Shown here: in pieces, positions 8,056 through 17,061 of the stretch
Numbering within the stretch: the stretch's first letter is position 1
How the letters are laid out: each line of letters starts with the position of its first letter
Source: Rubrobacteraceae bacterium
Lineage (GTDB): Bacteria > Actinomycetota > Rubrobacteria > Rubrobacterales > Rubrobacteraceae
Length of the DNA stretch: 64,000 nt
Reading direction: 5' to 3'
Assembly: GCA_030448125.1 (NCBI GenBank)
Contig: JAUJNO010000002.1
Location: forward strand, 316,836-380,835
Translations under genes and position numbers: made by a program
Notes under the pieces: model-generated
Databases searched by the model: none
The model's input: the letters and a program-made list of their open reading frames with translations, nothing else
What the model was told of the DNA's origin: nothing

Positions 8056-8254
8056 ATGGGGGAGATGGCGCAGAGGCTCTTCTCGATCCTCTGCGCGGTG
8101 CTGCACGAGGCGCACGGGCGGCAGGTGCAGGAGACGATGGAGACCCTCTCCGAAGGCCAGAAGAGTTCTACCCGAGAGCGAGCCGGGTGGCTTCACTGGC
8201 GCCCCGGATATGAGCCACGCGCCGCGCCCCGAGGAGCGGCCCGCCGAACGTTAG
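8056..8254 (+). pseudogene. Damaged paralog of the GGFTGAPDMSH-tail protein
   Basis: An ATG frame (MGEMAQRLFSILCAVLHEAH and on) runs to about 8160. From there the neighbouring frame encodes LPESEPGGFTGAPDMSH and PRPEERPAER before a stop at 8254. That tail is nearly identical to the end of the protein at 6653-6961. The shift and the lack of a ribosome binding site suggest a frameshifted or truncated copy. It overlaps the end of the facing dynamin-like gene by four bases. Confidence 0.45.
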
Positions 8255-10008
8255 GAGGATTTGACTCCGGGCGCCCCGATCTCGGCGCGCAAAGACTCGG
8301 TCTCCCCGGTTATCTCCGCCAGGGCGGAGCGGGCCTCCGTCATGCGGGTGTGCTCGGTGCGGACGAAGCGGGTGTAGGGTGCTATCGCCTCGCGCATCCT
8401 CTCGACGGAGCGGTTGAGCTCGGTATCGAACTGGCGACGCACCACCTCGCCCAAACGCTCGCGCAGGGCCTCGGTCTTCTCGCGGAACTCGGCGCGCGCC
8501 TTGCGCCGCCGGTTCGGCAGGATAAAGAGGCCGAAGCCCGCGATCACGAGCGCCGCCGTTATCCCCGTTACGTCCGCCGCGGCCGTCGTGGCGACCGCCA
8601 CCGCCGCCGCCCCGAGGCCCAAAGCGCCGACCTCGACCGCGGCCGTCTGGGCGACGGCACCCTGCAAGGAGAGGGCGAGCTGCTGCGACTCGTACTCGCG
8701 GTCGTAGCGCTGGACGACGTCGGTGGCGTTCTTGCCCACGGACTGGAGAAGCTGCGAACGGTTGTACTCGAAGTTGTCTCCGACCTCCCCGATCACGTGC
8801 TCGTCGTACTTCGCCTGCCGGCGGCGGTTGACGTACTCCACGATCGCGCGCCACTGCTTGAGGTTCCGGTCGACCATCCAGTCTATGAGCTCCTCGACCC
8901 GCTCGTCTATCAGCTTCTCGGTGTCGGCGACGACCTCCCTCTGGAAGCGGTCCTGAACCTTGTTTCGCTGCACCAATTCTCGGACGTTGGTGAGGCGGAT
9001 GTTCTCTTCGAACCACTCGTCGCCCCGCTCGTTCATCTGCATGATGATGTTCTCGATCTCGGACATCCGCGCCTCGAAGTCGCGCGTCATGTCCTCCTTG
9101 TAGAGCTCCAGCTGAGACTCGACGTTCTCGGACATCTTGAAGTCGTCCTCGAGCAGGCTCATCCGCTCGTCCACCGCGAGCCCGTAGCGCCTGACGAGCT
9201 CCTCGACTACCCCCAGCGGGCTCTCCAGCTTCAGCCGCACCCGGCCCTCCTCGTCCAGAAGGTCCGTCACGTAGCGCTCCAACTCCTCGAAGCCGCTCGC
9301 CTCGAGGAGGGCGTCAGCTTCTATTCCGGGGCCGGTAGCCTTCGCCTTCCGGGCCAGGTAGGACGAGACGAAGAAGATCGGGGGCTTGAGACCCAGCATC
9401 GAGTTGACGCCATCCTCGACGAAGAGGCGCACCTTCTCGCGGTCCTCTTCCCCGCGAAGGAGGTCGACCTTGTTGACGACGAGGACTATCTTCTTGCCCC
9501 AGTCCCGGATCAACTCTAGGTACTCGCGCTCGGACTCGGTGAACGGCCTGTCGGAGGAGGTGACGAAGAGGACGAGGTCAGAGCGGGGTACGAAGCCGCG
9601 GCTCAGCTCCTCGTGGTGGCGGATGATCGCGTTGGTCCCCGGCGTGTCGACGATGGCGACCTCGCGCAAGAATTCGTTCGGGTGCTCCTTCTCGAGCACG
9701 CCCTCGCGCCGCTCGCGCTCGGAGGGATGCTCACCGTATCTGAGGACCGTGATCCGGTCGGTCGTCGGCGTCACGCCTTCTTGGGAGAGATCTTCCCCGA
9801 GTAAGGCGTTTATGAACGCCGACTTGCCGGAGTTGAACTCGCCGACGATGACGAGCAGAAACAGCTCCTCAATATCCGCGAGCTTCCGGCGCACGAGCGA
9901 GACGTCATCGGACGGGGAGCCGAAGTCTTCGAGAAATCCGGCCAGGCGTTCCAGGAGGGCGCGTTCGCGGTCGGTGGTCCGCCGCCAACGTTCGTCGAGG
10001 ATCTGCAT
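8251..10008 (-). CDS. Dynamin-like GTPase
   Basis: This 585-residue protein has an N-terminal GTPase domain with the P-loop GEFNSGKSA (56-64), a threonine-containing switch (TPTTDR), DTPGT and NKVD. A long helical stalk (about 260-440) follows, then a glycine/alanine-rich hydrophobic pair (about 455-500, GALGLGAAAVAVATTAAADV and on) typical of the membrane paddle in bacterial dynamin-like proteins, and a final helical bundle. Such proteins bind GTP and remodel or protect the cytoplasmic membrane. Length and order are normal. The ATG start is the family-typical one. A fragment of a second copy lies just upstream at 10122-10265. Confidence 0.85.
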   Translation of the reverse strand: MQILDERWRRTTDRERALLERLAGFLEDFGSPSDDVSLVRRKLADIEELFLLVIVGEFNSGKSAFINALLGEDLSQEGVTPTTDRITVLRYGEHPSERERREGVLEKEHPNEFLREVAIVDTPGTNAIIRHHEELSRGFVPRSDLVLFVTSSDRPFTESEREYLELIRDWGKKIVLVVNKVDLLRGEEDREKVRLFVEDGVNSMLGLKPPIFFVSSYLARKAKATGPGIEADALLEASGFEELERYVTDLLDEEGRVRLKLESPLGVVEELVRRYGLAVDERMSLLEDDFKMSENVESQLELYKEDMTRDFEARMSEIENIIMQMNERGDEWFEENIRLTNVRELVQRNKVQDRFQREVVADTEKLIDERVEELIDWMVDRNLKQWRAIVEYVNRRRQAKYDEHVIGEVGDNFEYNRSQLLQSVGKNATDVVQRYDREYESQQLALSLQGAVAQTAAVEVGALGLGAAAVAVATTAAADVTGITAALVIAGFGLFILPNRRRKARAEFREKTEALRERLGEVVRRQFDTELNRSVERMREAIAPYTRFVRTEHTRMTEARSALAEITGETESLRAEIGAPGVKSS

Positions 10009-10121
10009 CTAGCCTACACCGCCTTCCCGGGGATCGCCGCCGGTAAGCATTGTACCCCGTCGCCGGTGGTGCGAAGCCGGAACCCGGACTTCGCGGTATT
10101 GCTCGCGCAATCTTCCCGGAG

Positions 10122-10265
10122 CTACGGGAAGGGGCTCGTGTCCGGCGTGAGGGCGCCGATCTGGTTCCTGAGCGACCGGACTTCCCACTCGATCGCCCCC
10201 AGGGATGCATGGGCCTCTTCCGCCCGCTTGTGCTCGGAGCGCACGAAGTCGACGTAGGTTGCCAT
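10122..10265 (-). pseudogene. C-terminal fragment of a second dynamin-like GTPase
   Basis: The 47-codon frame reads MATYVDFVRSEHKRAEEAHA and on through VRSLRNQIGALTP. It aligns with the last 45 residues of the adjacent dynamin-like protein (YTRFVRTEHTRMTEARSALA and on through SLRAEIGAPG). No ribosome binding site precedes it and no GTPase domain is present. It is best read as the residue of a deleted tandem copy in the same orientation. Confidence 0.6.
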
Positions 10266-10282
10266 GACTCAGATATCTAACA

Positions 10283-10318
10283 GCAGACACGCTCCGCGGG
10301 AACGTTGAGCGTGTCTGC
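10283..10318 (-). terminator. Hairpin downstream of the CAP-domain gene
   Basis: GCAGACACGCTC (10283-10294) and GAGCGTGTCTGC (10307-10318) form a perfect 12-bp stem around a 12-base loop, about 150 bases after the end of the leftward CAP gene. No T-run is present, so it may be a terminator or an RNA-stabilising structure. Confidence 0.45.
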
Positions 10319-10468
10319 GCCGCCGGCGAGGCTCCTCGCCTGGAAGGTCCGAAAGCCTGAGTCTCACGCCAGATGCGTTGCCAGACCGCGAGCGCGACGC
10401 CGACAGGCAGATATTTTAGCCGGCGCCGGCATCTCCTTTGCCTCCGGAGCAACCGGTTCGGGTTGCGC

Positions 10469-11755
10469 TTAATGGCCTCTCCGCTTGCGAACGGCTCCAT
10501 GAGCCAGCACTCCACTCAGCAAAAGGAAGCCGCCCACGAATAGCATGAGTGGCGGGGCGCCGCTAGTAGCTCTGGGGAGCTTCTTCGTCGCTACCGGTAT
10601 GGTGTTTGCGACGCCATCGTCGGAGGCGCCGAGAGTGAACACTACGGGGGATCTACCGGCGGCGGGAATCGCCCCGGTTGGTTGCTCCGGAGCGGGAGAC
10701 GCCTGCCAGATGAGGCCTTCGGGTACGGCCTCCCGCGCGGCCAGTGCGGTCTCCATGGCCTCGGTCTCTGCAGGCGAGGCTCTCCGAATACTTTCTTCTT
10801 CGATGAGAGTGGTGGGGACCTCTTGCTCGGCCGTCCCGGCGTCCGGATCCCCGACTGCCAACCCCGCGTCGGGGGAACGTAGGACCTCTACCGGACCGGT
10901 CTCTCCGGTAGTGTACCGCTCTGTGACGGCGCCCTCGGCGGTGGGTTGGACGGGGGCCAGCCGGGGCGTTGCTTCTCCGCCGGAGGGCCGCGCGGTCTCC
11001 GCCGCGCCGGTCTCCGTAGCGTACTGCTCCACGGCGATATCACCGGTAGTGGGTTGCACGGAGGAAGCCGTTCGGGGCAGCGCTTCTCCGTCCGACTCCG
11101 GGTCGGGCATGGCCTCTTCGGTCCGAGTCTCCCCGCCGCTCGTTTGTTCATCGGCGGGCTGCGGGGACGAGGTCTGCTCTTCGGCCGCCGGCTCGACGAG
11201 TTGCTCGGCCCCCAGCGCTCCGGTTTCGGCGACCGGCTCCCGGCTTGCGGGGGGTGATGGGGTGTCGGCCATGGAGCCGAAGTCGGCGGTCCAGTAGGAA
11301 TCGGCGTGTCCTACGCCTACGGCCGTGTATTGCTCATCGAGCATGACGGCGTCGTGTTCCGGCGAGCGGCGCCAGTACTCGAATACCTCTTCAGCGGTGA
11401 GCTGGCCCAGGGCTATGTTCTCGGCCGTGGCGGCGTTCGTGGGGTAGCCTTCCCGGGCCACGCGGTCGGCGGGATCCGAACCGCCCGGGTAGTAAGAGCT
11501 CTCCCTGGTCCTGTGGGAGAAAAAGCCGTGAGCCGACATGTCCTCCGAGTGACGCCCGGCAGATGCGGACAGCGCCTCCGAGGGGACGAGCGGGCCAACG
11601 TCGTTGTCCTGCCGGTACCCGTTTATGAGCTCCAGAAGCCACTGTTCTTCGGCCTCGTCGGCGCGGGCCTGGTCCAGGCAAACGGGGCCGAGCACGAGAA
11701 AAAGGCCAACAGCTAGATACAGGGCCGGGAAGGCAGCCCAACGACGAACGCGCAT
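10469..11755 (-). CDS. Secreted CAP-domain (SCP/PR1-like) protein with C-terminal membrane anchor
   Basis: The 428-residue protein begins with a signal peptide (basic MRVRR, a hydrophobic core, cleavage likely after QARA). A CAP domain (about 37-165) carries ENIALGQ, SPEHDAVML and the histidines typical of the fold (GRHSEDM, FFSHRT). About 220 residues of low-complexity proline/glutamate/alanine/threonine sequence follow. The C-terminus reads LPRATSGAPP, a hydrophobic helix and RKRRGH, arranged like a sortase sorting signal but without an exact LPXTG. CAP proteins are extracellular and of varied function. The long linker suggests display beyond the cell wall. Confidence 0.82.
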   Translation of the reverse strand: MRVRRWAAFPALYLAVGLFLVLGPVCLDQARADEAEEQWLLELINGYRQDNDVGPLVPSEALSASAGRHSEDMSAHGFFSHRTRESSYYPGGSDPADRVAREGYPTNAATAENIALGQLTAEEVFEYWRRSPEHDAVMLDEQYTAVGVGHADSYWTADFGSMADTPSPPASREPVAETGALGAEQLVEPAAEEQTSSPQPADEQTSGGETRTEEAMPDPESDGEALPRTASSVQPTTGDIAVEQYATETGAAETARPSGGEATPRLAPVQPTAEGAVTERYTTGETGPVEVLRSPDAGLAVGDPDAGTAEQEVPTTLIEEESIRRASPAETEAMETALAAREAVPEGLIWQASPAPEQPTGAIPAAGRSPVVFTLGASDDGVANTIPVATKKLPRATSGAPPLMLFVGGFLLLSGVLAHGAVRKRRGH

Positions 11756-11818
11756 GTTTCCCCCCTCCGTGCCGCCTCCGGACCCGCGCTCTGTCCGGTG
11801 GACACAATACTATAAGTA

Positions 11819-11848
11819 AGTTTAGCGACGATTCCGGCGCCGTGTCAA
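11819..11848 (-). promoter_or_regulatory. Promoter of the CAP-domain gene
   Basis: On the reverse strand a perfect TTGACA (11848-11843) and TAAACT (11824-11819) are separated by 18 bases, ending 64 bases upstream of the CAP gene start. Confidence 0.6.
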
Positions 11849-12173
11849 GCTTCGACGCTGCTTAACCGGGTAGCCGGCGGATTAAGCTGTGAGTAGCGAG
11901 GAGAGGTTGGCTTATAAGCGCGCTTGTCGAGCGTGTCGGCGTCGTGCTCGGTAGGAGGAGGCACGCGGCCACACACAACGCGGAGATCCGCATGCTACAG
12001 GGAACTCCCTGCGCGATGGGTCTCCCGCGGGCGACGGAGTTCCGTACGAGAACCACGGACTGCTACGATGCCGGGCGTACAATAGGTCGCGTGTTGTTGC
12101 GTGGTGTTTTCCGGGGGACCGGGTATTCTTTGGAGAGGTGCTCGGGCGTTCGTGGGCTGGTCAATATCGGATC
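11849..12173. other. Intergenic region without recognised content
   Basis: Both strands were read. Only short frames without homology-like features were found, and no RNA gene. The leader of moaC begins here, but no convincing promoter boxes were found. Confidence 0.5.
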
Positions 12174-12185
12174 GGAGGCGTAAGA

Positions 12186-12632
12186 GTGGCGAAGTTTTCA
12201 CACCTGGATGAAGAGGGCGCGGCCCGCATGGTGGACGTAGGGGAGAAGGCCGTGATCCGGCGAACCGCCACGGCCGGCGGTTACGTCGAGATGTCCCCGG
12301 AAACCATCGAACTCTTGCGGGAGAAAGCACTACCCAAAGGAGACGCCCTCAACACGGCCAGGATAGCCGGGATCATGGCCGCCAAGCGTACCCCGGACCT
12401 GATCCCCCTGTGTCACGGATTGAACCTTACAGCAGTAGATCTGGAGTTTACGGTTAGAGATGAGGGGGTCGAGATCCTGGCCGTGGCCCGCGCGAGCGAC
12501 CGCACCGGAGTCGAGATGGAGGCGTTGACGGCGGTGAGCGTCGCGGCCCTAACCTTGTATGATATGTGTAAAGCCGTAGACAAGGGCATGGTCATCGGGG
12601 GCGTAAAGCTTCACGAAAAGACCAAGGAGTAG
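12186..12632 (+). CDS. moaC: Cyclic pyranopterin monophosphate synthase
   Basis: The 148-residue product matches MoaC over its whole length: [15 protein letters not shown] at the start, [20 protein letters not shown], then [20 protein letters not shown] and [11 protein letters not shown], which hold the conserved histidine, aspartate and lysine of the active site. It makes cyclic pyranopterin monophosphate in molybdenum cofactor synthesis. The GTG at 12186 is chosen because it follows GGAGG at the right distance and fits the family N-terminus. It is the only Moco gene in the window, although a possible Moco enzyme lies at 61013-62086. It heads the heme/menaquinone block. Confidence 0.93.
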   Translation: MAKFSHLDEEGAARMVDVGEKAVIRRTATAGGYVEMSPETIELLREKALPKGDALNTARIAGIMAAKRTPDLIPLCHGLNLTAVDLEFTVRDEGVEILAVARASDRTGVEMEALTAVSVAALTLYDMCKAVDKGMVIGGVKLHEKTKE

Positions 12633-12758
12633 GTCCCTTCGTGAAGGGTTACACGACGCGGGGCGGCCGCGCATGCAACACTTTGATTGGCAAGAGCTAC
12701 GAGGGGACGGTTATGCTAGACTTCCGCGCCAGCCTGCGGCGTTAATCAGGAGACGGAG

Positions 12759-13319
12759 ATCGAGGGCGAAGGCGCTATTCTCTATCCCGTTTTCCTCGAC
12801 CTGGACGGCAAGCGTTGCGTCATCGTCGGGGGTGGCGGGGTCGCGAACCGGAAGGCGAGGAAGCTCCTGCAAGCGAGGGCGGAGGTCGTGGTGATCTCGC
12901 CCGACGTAAGGCCCGAGCTGGAGAGCGTGGCCGGCGAGGTGCGGCGGAGGCCGTACAGGGAGGGCGACCTGGAAGGTGCTTCTCTGGCTTTCGCGGCGAC
13001 GGACCGCCGGGAGGTGAATGCGGCGGTGGTTCGGGAGGCCCGAGAGAGGGGCATTCCGGTGAACGTCGCGGACGAGCCTTCCGAGGGGGATTTCGCGTTG
13101 CCTTCGACCTTGAGGCGCGGACAGTTGCAGGTCGCGGTCTCGACCGGCGGGGCATCGCCGACGCTGGCGCGGAGAATCCGGCGGGAGCTAGAGGACGTTT
13201 TTGGGTACGAATGGGCCGGCGTGGTCGCCGCGCTCCACAGGGCGCGGCGGGACGGACGCAGGGCCGAGGACGAGCTAGAGGAGGTGGTCGAGGAGTGCTT
13301 ATCGCGGTTGCGGGGATGA
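12759..13319 (+). CDS. Precorrin-2 dehydrogenase / sirohydrochlorin ferrochelatase-like protein
   Basis: The frame encodes the family N-terminus ILYPVFLDLDGKRCVIVGGG, an NAD-binding fold (GGGGVANRKARKLL), NVADEPSEGDFALP and VAVSTGGASPTLARRIR, as in the CysG N-terminal domain or SirC/Met8. It would oxidise precorrin-2 to sirohydrochlorin for siroheme. No ATG, GTG or TTG exists in frame between the preceding stop (12717) and residue 44. The best start is ATC at 12759, six bases after AGGAG, giving 186 residues and a normal N-terminus. It is either a rare AUC start or a base error. It overlaps hemA by 25 bases, and the cobA-hemD fusion downstream supplies precorrin-2. Confidence 0.8.
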   Translation: MEGEGAILYPVFLDLDGKRCVIVGGGGVANRKARKLLQARAEVVVISPDVRPELESVAGEVRRRPYREGDLEGASLAFAATDRREVNAAVVREARERGIPVNVADEPSEGDFALPSTLRRGQLQVAVSTGGASPTLARRIRRELEDVFGYEWAGVVAALHRARRDGRRAEDELEEVVEECLSRLRG

Positions 13320-14596
13320 GCCACCGCTCGGCGCCTATAGAAATACGGGAGAAGGTAGCCTTCTCGCCGTGCGCGGCCCGCTCGTTTCTGCGGCGGCTCA
13401 AGGAGGACGGGGCGGTCGCCGAGGCCGTACTACTCTCCACCTGCAACCGGACGGAGCTCTACGCGGTGGTCGAGGACGAGGGCGCCAGGGGGCGGCTCTT
13501 CGACGCTCTGGCCGCGGAGAAGGGCGTCGAGCGAGGTTTTTTGGAGCGGCACTCGTACTGGCTTGCGGACGATGAGGCCGTGCGGCACCTGTACCGGGTA
13601 GCCTCTTCCCTCGATTCGATGGTAGTTGGGGAGGGCCAGATCCTCGGCCAGGTCCGCGAGGCCTACCGGGCGGCGACCGAGGAACTGTGCGCCGGCCCGA
13701 TCCTGAACCGTCTCTTCCACACTTCCCTGCGGGTGGGCAAGAAGGTCCGCTCGGAGACGGGGATCGGGGACAGCTCCCTCTCCGTGCCGCGCGTCGCGGT
13801 GAAGCTCGCCGAGGAGGTCTTCGCGACGCTCCGGGGAAGGACGGCGCTGGTCCTCGGGGCGGGCGAGATGAGCGAGCTCGTAGTCAAGCACCTCAAGATT
13901 AGCGGGGTGCGGGAGCTCAGGATCGCCAACCGCACCGCCGGACGGGCCGCGATGCTCGCCGAGAGGGTCGGGGGTGTGGCGGTCGGCTTCGACGCTCTGG
14001 CCGAGGAGCTACCGAACGTCGACGTGGTCGTCAGCTCGACGGGGGCCGGCGAGTGGGTCGTCAGGAGCGAGCTGGTCGCCGGAGCACTCGCCAAGAGGGA
14101 GGAGCCGCTGTTCTTTATAGACATCGCGGTCCCGCGGGACGTGGACCCGGTAGTGCAGAACCTGGACCGGGCCTACCTCTACGACATGGACGATCTGCAG
14201 GCGGTCGTGGACCGCAACTCGGACGACCGGAGCGCGGCGGCGGCGGCGGGGGAGGCCATGATCGGGCCGGCCGTCTTCGAGTTCATGGGCTGGCTCTCGA
14301 CGCTGCACGTGGTGCCCCTGATCAAGGAGCTCCGGAACGAGGCCGAGCGCATCCGGCGCCACGAGCTCGCCCGCACCCTAAACAGGCTGAACCTCTCCCC
14401 CGAGGAGGCCGAGGCCGTCGAGCGCATGAGCCACACCCTCGTCAACAAGCTGCTGCACGGCCCCATCCAGGAGCTCAAGGCCCTCGCCGAGAGCGGCTCC
14501 CCCGTGGAGAGCGTCGAGGTCCGGCGCCGCCTCCTGGCCCTCGAAGGGCTGGAGATAGGTCTGCGCCGCCCCGAGGACCGCTCTTCTTCGCCATGA
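13295..14596 (+). CDS. hemA: Glutamyl-tRNA reductase
   Basis: This 433-residue protein opens with VLIAVAGMSHRSAPIEIRE and contains STCNRTELY with the catalytic Cys50. It continues with VVGEGQILGQVREAY and an NADPH domain starting ALVLGAGEMSELVVKHL, and ends in the helical dimerisation domain. It reduces glutamyl-tRNA to glutamate-1-semialdehyde, the first committed step of C5-pathway tetrapyrrole synthesis. The partner aminomutase, hemL, is in the same block. The GTG at 13295 fits the family start. Its stop overlaps the hemC start as ATGA, so the genes are translationally coupled. Confidence 0.95.
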   Translation: MLIAVAGMSHRSAPIEIREKVAFSPCAARSFLRRLKEDGAVAEAVLLSTCNRTELYAVVEDEGARGRLFDALAAEKGVERGFLERHSYWLADDEAVRHLYRVASSLDSMVVGEGQILGQVREAYRAATEELCAGPILNRLFHTSLRVGKKVRSETGIGDSSLSVPRVAVKLAEEVFATLRGRTALVLGAGEMSELVVKHLKISGVRELRIANRTAGRAAMLAERVGGVAVGFDALAEELPNVDVVVSSTGAGEWVVRSELVAGALAKREEPLFFIDIAVPRDVDPVVQNLDRAYLYDMDDLQAVVDRNSDDRSAAAAAGEAMIGPAVFEFMGWLSTLHVVPLIKELRNEAERIRRHELARTLNRLNLSPEEAEAVERMSHTLVNKLLHGPIQELKALAESGSPVESVEVRRRLLALEGLEIGLRRPEDRSSSP

Positions 14597-15522
14597 ACCG
14601 GAGAGAGCCCGTGATCCTCGGGACGCGGGGATCGAAGCTCGCTCTCACGCAGGCCAACGCTTGCGCCGAACGTCTGCGAGAGATGGGTCTCGAAGTCGAA
14701 GTCAGGATCATCAAGACCACCAGCGAGCATCACCCGAATCTGCCGTTCTCCGTTATAGACCAGCGCGACGTCTTCACCCGCCAGCTCGACGAGGCGCTCT
14801 TGCTCGGCGAGATCGACCTGGCGGTTCACTCCGCAAAGGACGTGCCGACGGAGGTTCCGGAGGGTATAGTCCTCGCGGCGATCACCGAACGCCACGACCC
14901 CTCGGACGTGCTCGTCTCCGACAGCGGCTACGGCGTAGACGGCTTGCCGGCGGGGGCGGTGGTCGCCACCTCCAGCCTCCGGCGTCGCGCCCAGCTTCTT
15001 CACCGCCGGCCCGACCTCCGCATCGTGGAGATCCGGGGGAACGTAGATACCCGCGTCCGCAAGATGCGCGAAGGACAGGCCGGCGCCCTCGTCCTCGCCC
15101 GGGCCGGTCTCGACCGGCTCGGCCTGGACGTTCCGCACACGGTAATGCCCTCGGAGACGATGCTCCCCGCCGTGGGCCAGGGTGCTCTGGCCGTCGCCAC
15201 TCTGGAGAGCCATCCGCTACGCGAGGCTATCCGCGAGGCGCTGGACCACAGGCCGAGCGCACGGGCCGTCCGTGCCGAGCGGGCCATGTTGAACACCCTG
15301 GAGGGCGGTTGCCGGGTGCCGGTCGGGGCGTTGGGGAGGATGATGGACGGCACCGGGATCTGGCTTCGGGGCATTGTGGCGTCGACGGATGGGGCTTTAC
15401 TCTACTGCGGTGAGGCTAAGGGTGAGGAGCCGGAGGAGGTCGGGGAGCGGTTGGCGCGGGATCTCCTGGCGCAGGGGGCTGAGGTGGTGCTCGGGGAGAT
15501 ACGGGAGGTGAGGAGCAAGTGA
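14593..15522 (+). CDS. hemC: Porphobilinogen deaminase (hydroxymethylbilane synthase)
   Basis: The 309-residue protein has LGTRGSKLALTQA, the catalytic-loop aspartate in HSAKDVPTE, the arginine-rich TSSLRRRAQLL, and Cys240 in LEGGCRVPVGA, which carries the dipyrromethane cofactor. It joins four porphobilinogens into hydroxymethylbilane. The ATG overlaps the hemA stop by four bases, and the TGA overlaps the next GTG by four bases, a tight operon. Confidence 0.95.
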   Translation: MNRREPVILGTRGSKLALTQANACAERLREMGLEVEVRIIKTTSEHHPNLPFSVIDQRDVFTRQLDEALLLGEIDLAVHSAKDVPTEVPEGIVLAAITERHDPSDVLVSDSGYGVDGLPAGAVVATSSLRRRAQLLHRRPDLRIVEIRGNVDTRVRKMREGQAGALVLARAGLDRLGLDVPHTVMPSETMLPAVGQGALAVATLESHPLREAIREALDHRPSARAVRAERAMLNTLEGGCRVPVGALGRMMDGTGIWLRGIVASTDGALLYCGEAKGEEPEEVGERLARDLLAQGAEVVLGEIREVRSK

Positions 15523-17057
15523 TCTACCTGGTAGGGAGCGGCCCCGGCGACCCGGGCCTCTTTACCGTCAAGGGTGTGCGCTGCATGCGGGAGGCGGACG
15601 CGGTAGTCTACGATCGGCTCGCGCCCGAGGCCTTGCTTGCCTACGCCCGCCCCGAGGCCGATCTCGTCTACGTCGGCAAGAAGCCAGGCGAACCCTCAAT
15701 GCCGCAGGAGGAGATCAACGCGCTCCTCGTGGAGCTGGGCCACGCCGGGAAAACGGTCGTGCGCCTGAAGGGCGGCGACCCCTACGTCTTCGGCCGCGGC
15801 GGCGAGGAGGCGCTGGACCTTGCCCGCGCCGGACTCCCGTTCGAGGTAGTCCCCGGCGTCACGAGCGGCATAGCGGCCTCCGCCTACGCCGGCATTCCCG
15901 TGACGCACCGTGGTCTCTCCACGAGCGTCGCCTTCGTTACCGGTCACGAGGACCCGACGAAGGACGAATCGGACGTGGACTGGAAGAGGATCGCCAACGG
16001 CGCTGAAACGCTCGTCCTGTACATGGGCGTTGGGAGGCTCGCGGAGATCTCCTCCGAGCTCATCTCCACCGGCCGCGATCCCGAAACACCGGTCGCCTGC
16101 GTCCGGTGGGGGACCCGCCCCGAGCAGAGGACCGTCACCGGCACGCTGGAGAACATCGCCGAAAAGGTCGCGGAGGCAAAGCTCAAGCCACCGGCGATCA
16201 CGGTGGTGGGCGATGTCGTGGCGCTGCGCGACGAGGGGCTCGGCTGGTTCGAGAGAAAGCCGCTCTTCGGACGGCGCGTCGTGGTCACCCGGGCCCGGAC
16301 TCAGGCCGGCGAACTCTCGCGCGAGCTAGAGGCGCTGGGAGCCGAGGTCTTCGAGTTCCCGACCATCGAGATCCGGCACCCTACGGACTTCGCTCCCCTG
16401 GACGAGGCGATCCGGGACCTCGACTCCTTCGACTGGATCATCTTTACCAGCGTGAACGGCGTCGAGGCGTTCGTGGAGCGCCTCCGGCATCACGGCCTGG
16501 ACCTCCGGGCGTTGCCGCGGAGAGCGAAGGTGGCGGCTATAGGTCCGGCGACGGCCCAACGAGTAGAAGAAGCAGGGCTCCGGGTGGACGTAACGCCCGA
16601 GGAGTACAGGGCGGAGGCCCTGATCGAGGCGCTGGAGGGCGACTCTCTGGAGGGTAAGAGGATCCTGATCCCGCGAGCGAAGGTGGCCCGCGAGATTCTG
16701 CCGGAGAAGCTCCGCGAGGCCGGAGCCGAGGTAGTGGTTCCGCCGGCCTACGAGTCTGTGCCTTCGAGCGAAGGTAAGGCGCGGCTAGAGGAGCTGCTCG
16801 AGGACGGCGAGATCGACTGCGTCACCTTTACCGCGAGCTCGACGGTGGAGAACTTCGTCCGGGCCTTCGGAGAGGAGGACGCTACGCGACTCCTCTCCAG
16901 AACCCGGGTTGCGTGCATCGGGCCGATCACCGCAGAGACAGCCCGCGACCACGGTATACGGGTGGACGTCGAAGCCGGCGAGTACACTATACTGGGACTG
17001 GTAGACGCGGTGGTGGACCTATTCGCGGCCGGCGACGTGGTCGAGAAAGGCGGGTGA
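15519..17057 (+). CDS. cobA-hemD: Fused uroporphyrinogen-III C-methyltransferase / uroporphyrinogen-III synthase
   Basis: Residues 1-245 are an SUMT domain: [50 protein letters not shown] and [10 protein letters not shown]. Residues 250-505 are a HemD domain: [34 protein letters not shown], a conserved [15 protein letters not shown]. One chain thus cyclises hydroxymethylbilane to uroporphyrinogen III and methylates it to precorrin-2, the siroheme branch. This fusion is common in actinobacteria and Firmicutes. The GTG start overlaps the hemC stop (GTGA). Confidence 0.93.
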   Translation: MIYLVGSGPGDPGLFTVKGVRCMREADAVVYDRLAPEALLAYARPEADLVYVGKKPGEPSMPQEEINALLVELGHAGKTVVRLKGGDPYVFGRGGEEALDLARAGLPFEVVPGVTSGIAASAYAGIPVTHRGLSTSVAFVTGHEDPTKDESDVDWKRIANGAETLVLYMGVGRLAEISSELISTGRDPETPVACVRWGTRPEQRTVTGTLENIAEKVAEAKLKPPAITVVGDVVALRDEGLGWFERKPLFGRRVVVTRARTQAGELSRELEALGAEVFEFPTIEIRHPTDFAPLDEAIRDLDSFDWIIFTSVNGVEAFVERLRHHGLDLRALPRRAKVAAIGPATAQRVEEAGLRVDVTPEEYRAEALIEALEGDSLEGKRILIPRAKVAREILPEKLREAGAEVVVPPAYESVPSSEGKARLEELLEDGEIDCVTFTASSTVENFVRAFGEEDATRLLSRTRVACIGPITAETARDHGIRVDVEAGEYTILGLVDAVVDLFAAGDVVEKGG

Positions 17058-17061
17058 TACC

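Noticed and set aside
8056..9519. Plus-strand frame of 487 codons
   Set aside because: Beyond 8254 it is the antisense of the dynamin-like GTPase gene.
11930..11998. Short reverse frame with a signal-peptide-like start
   Set aside because: About 44 codons, no ribosome binding site and no recognisable mature part; chance is likely.
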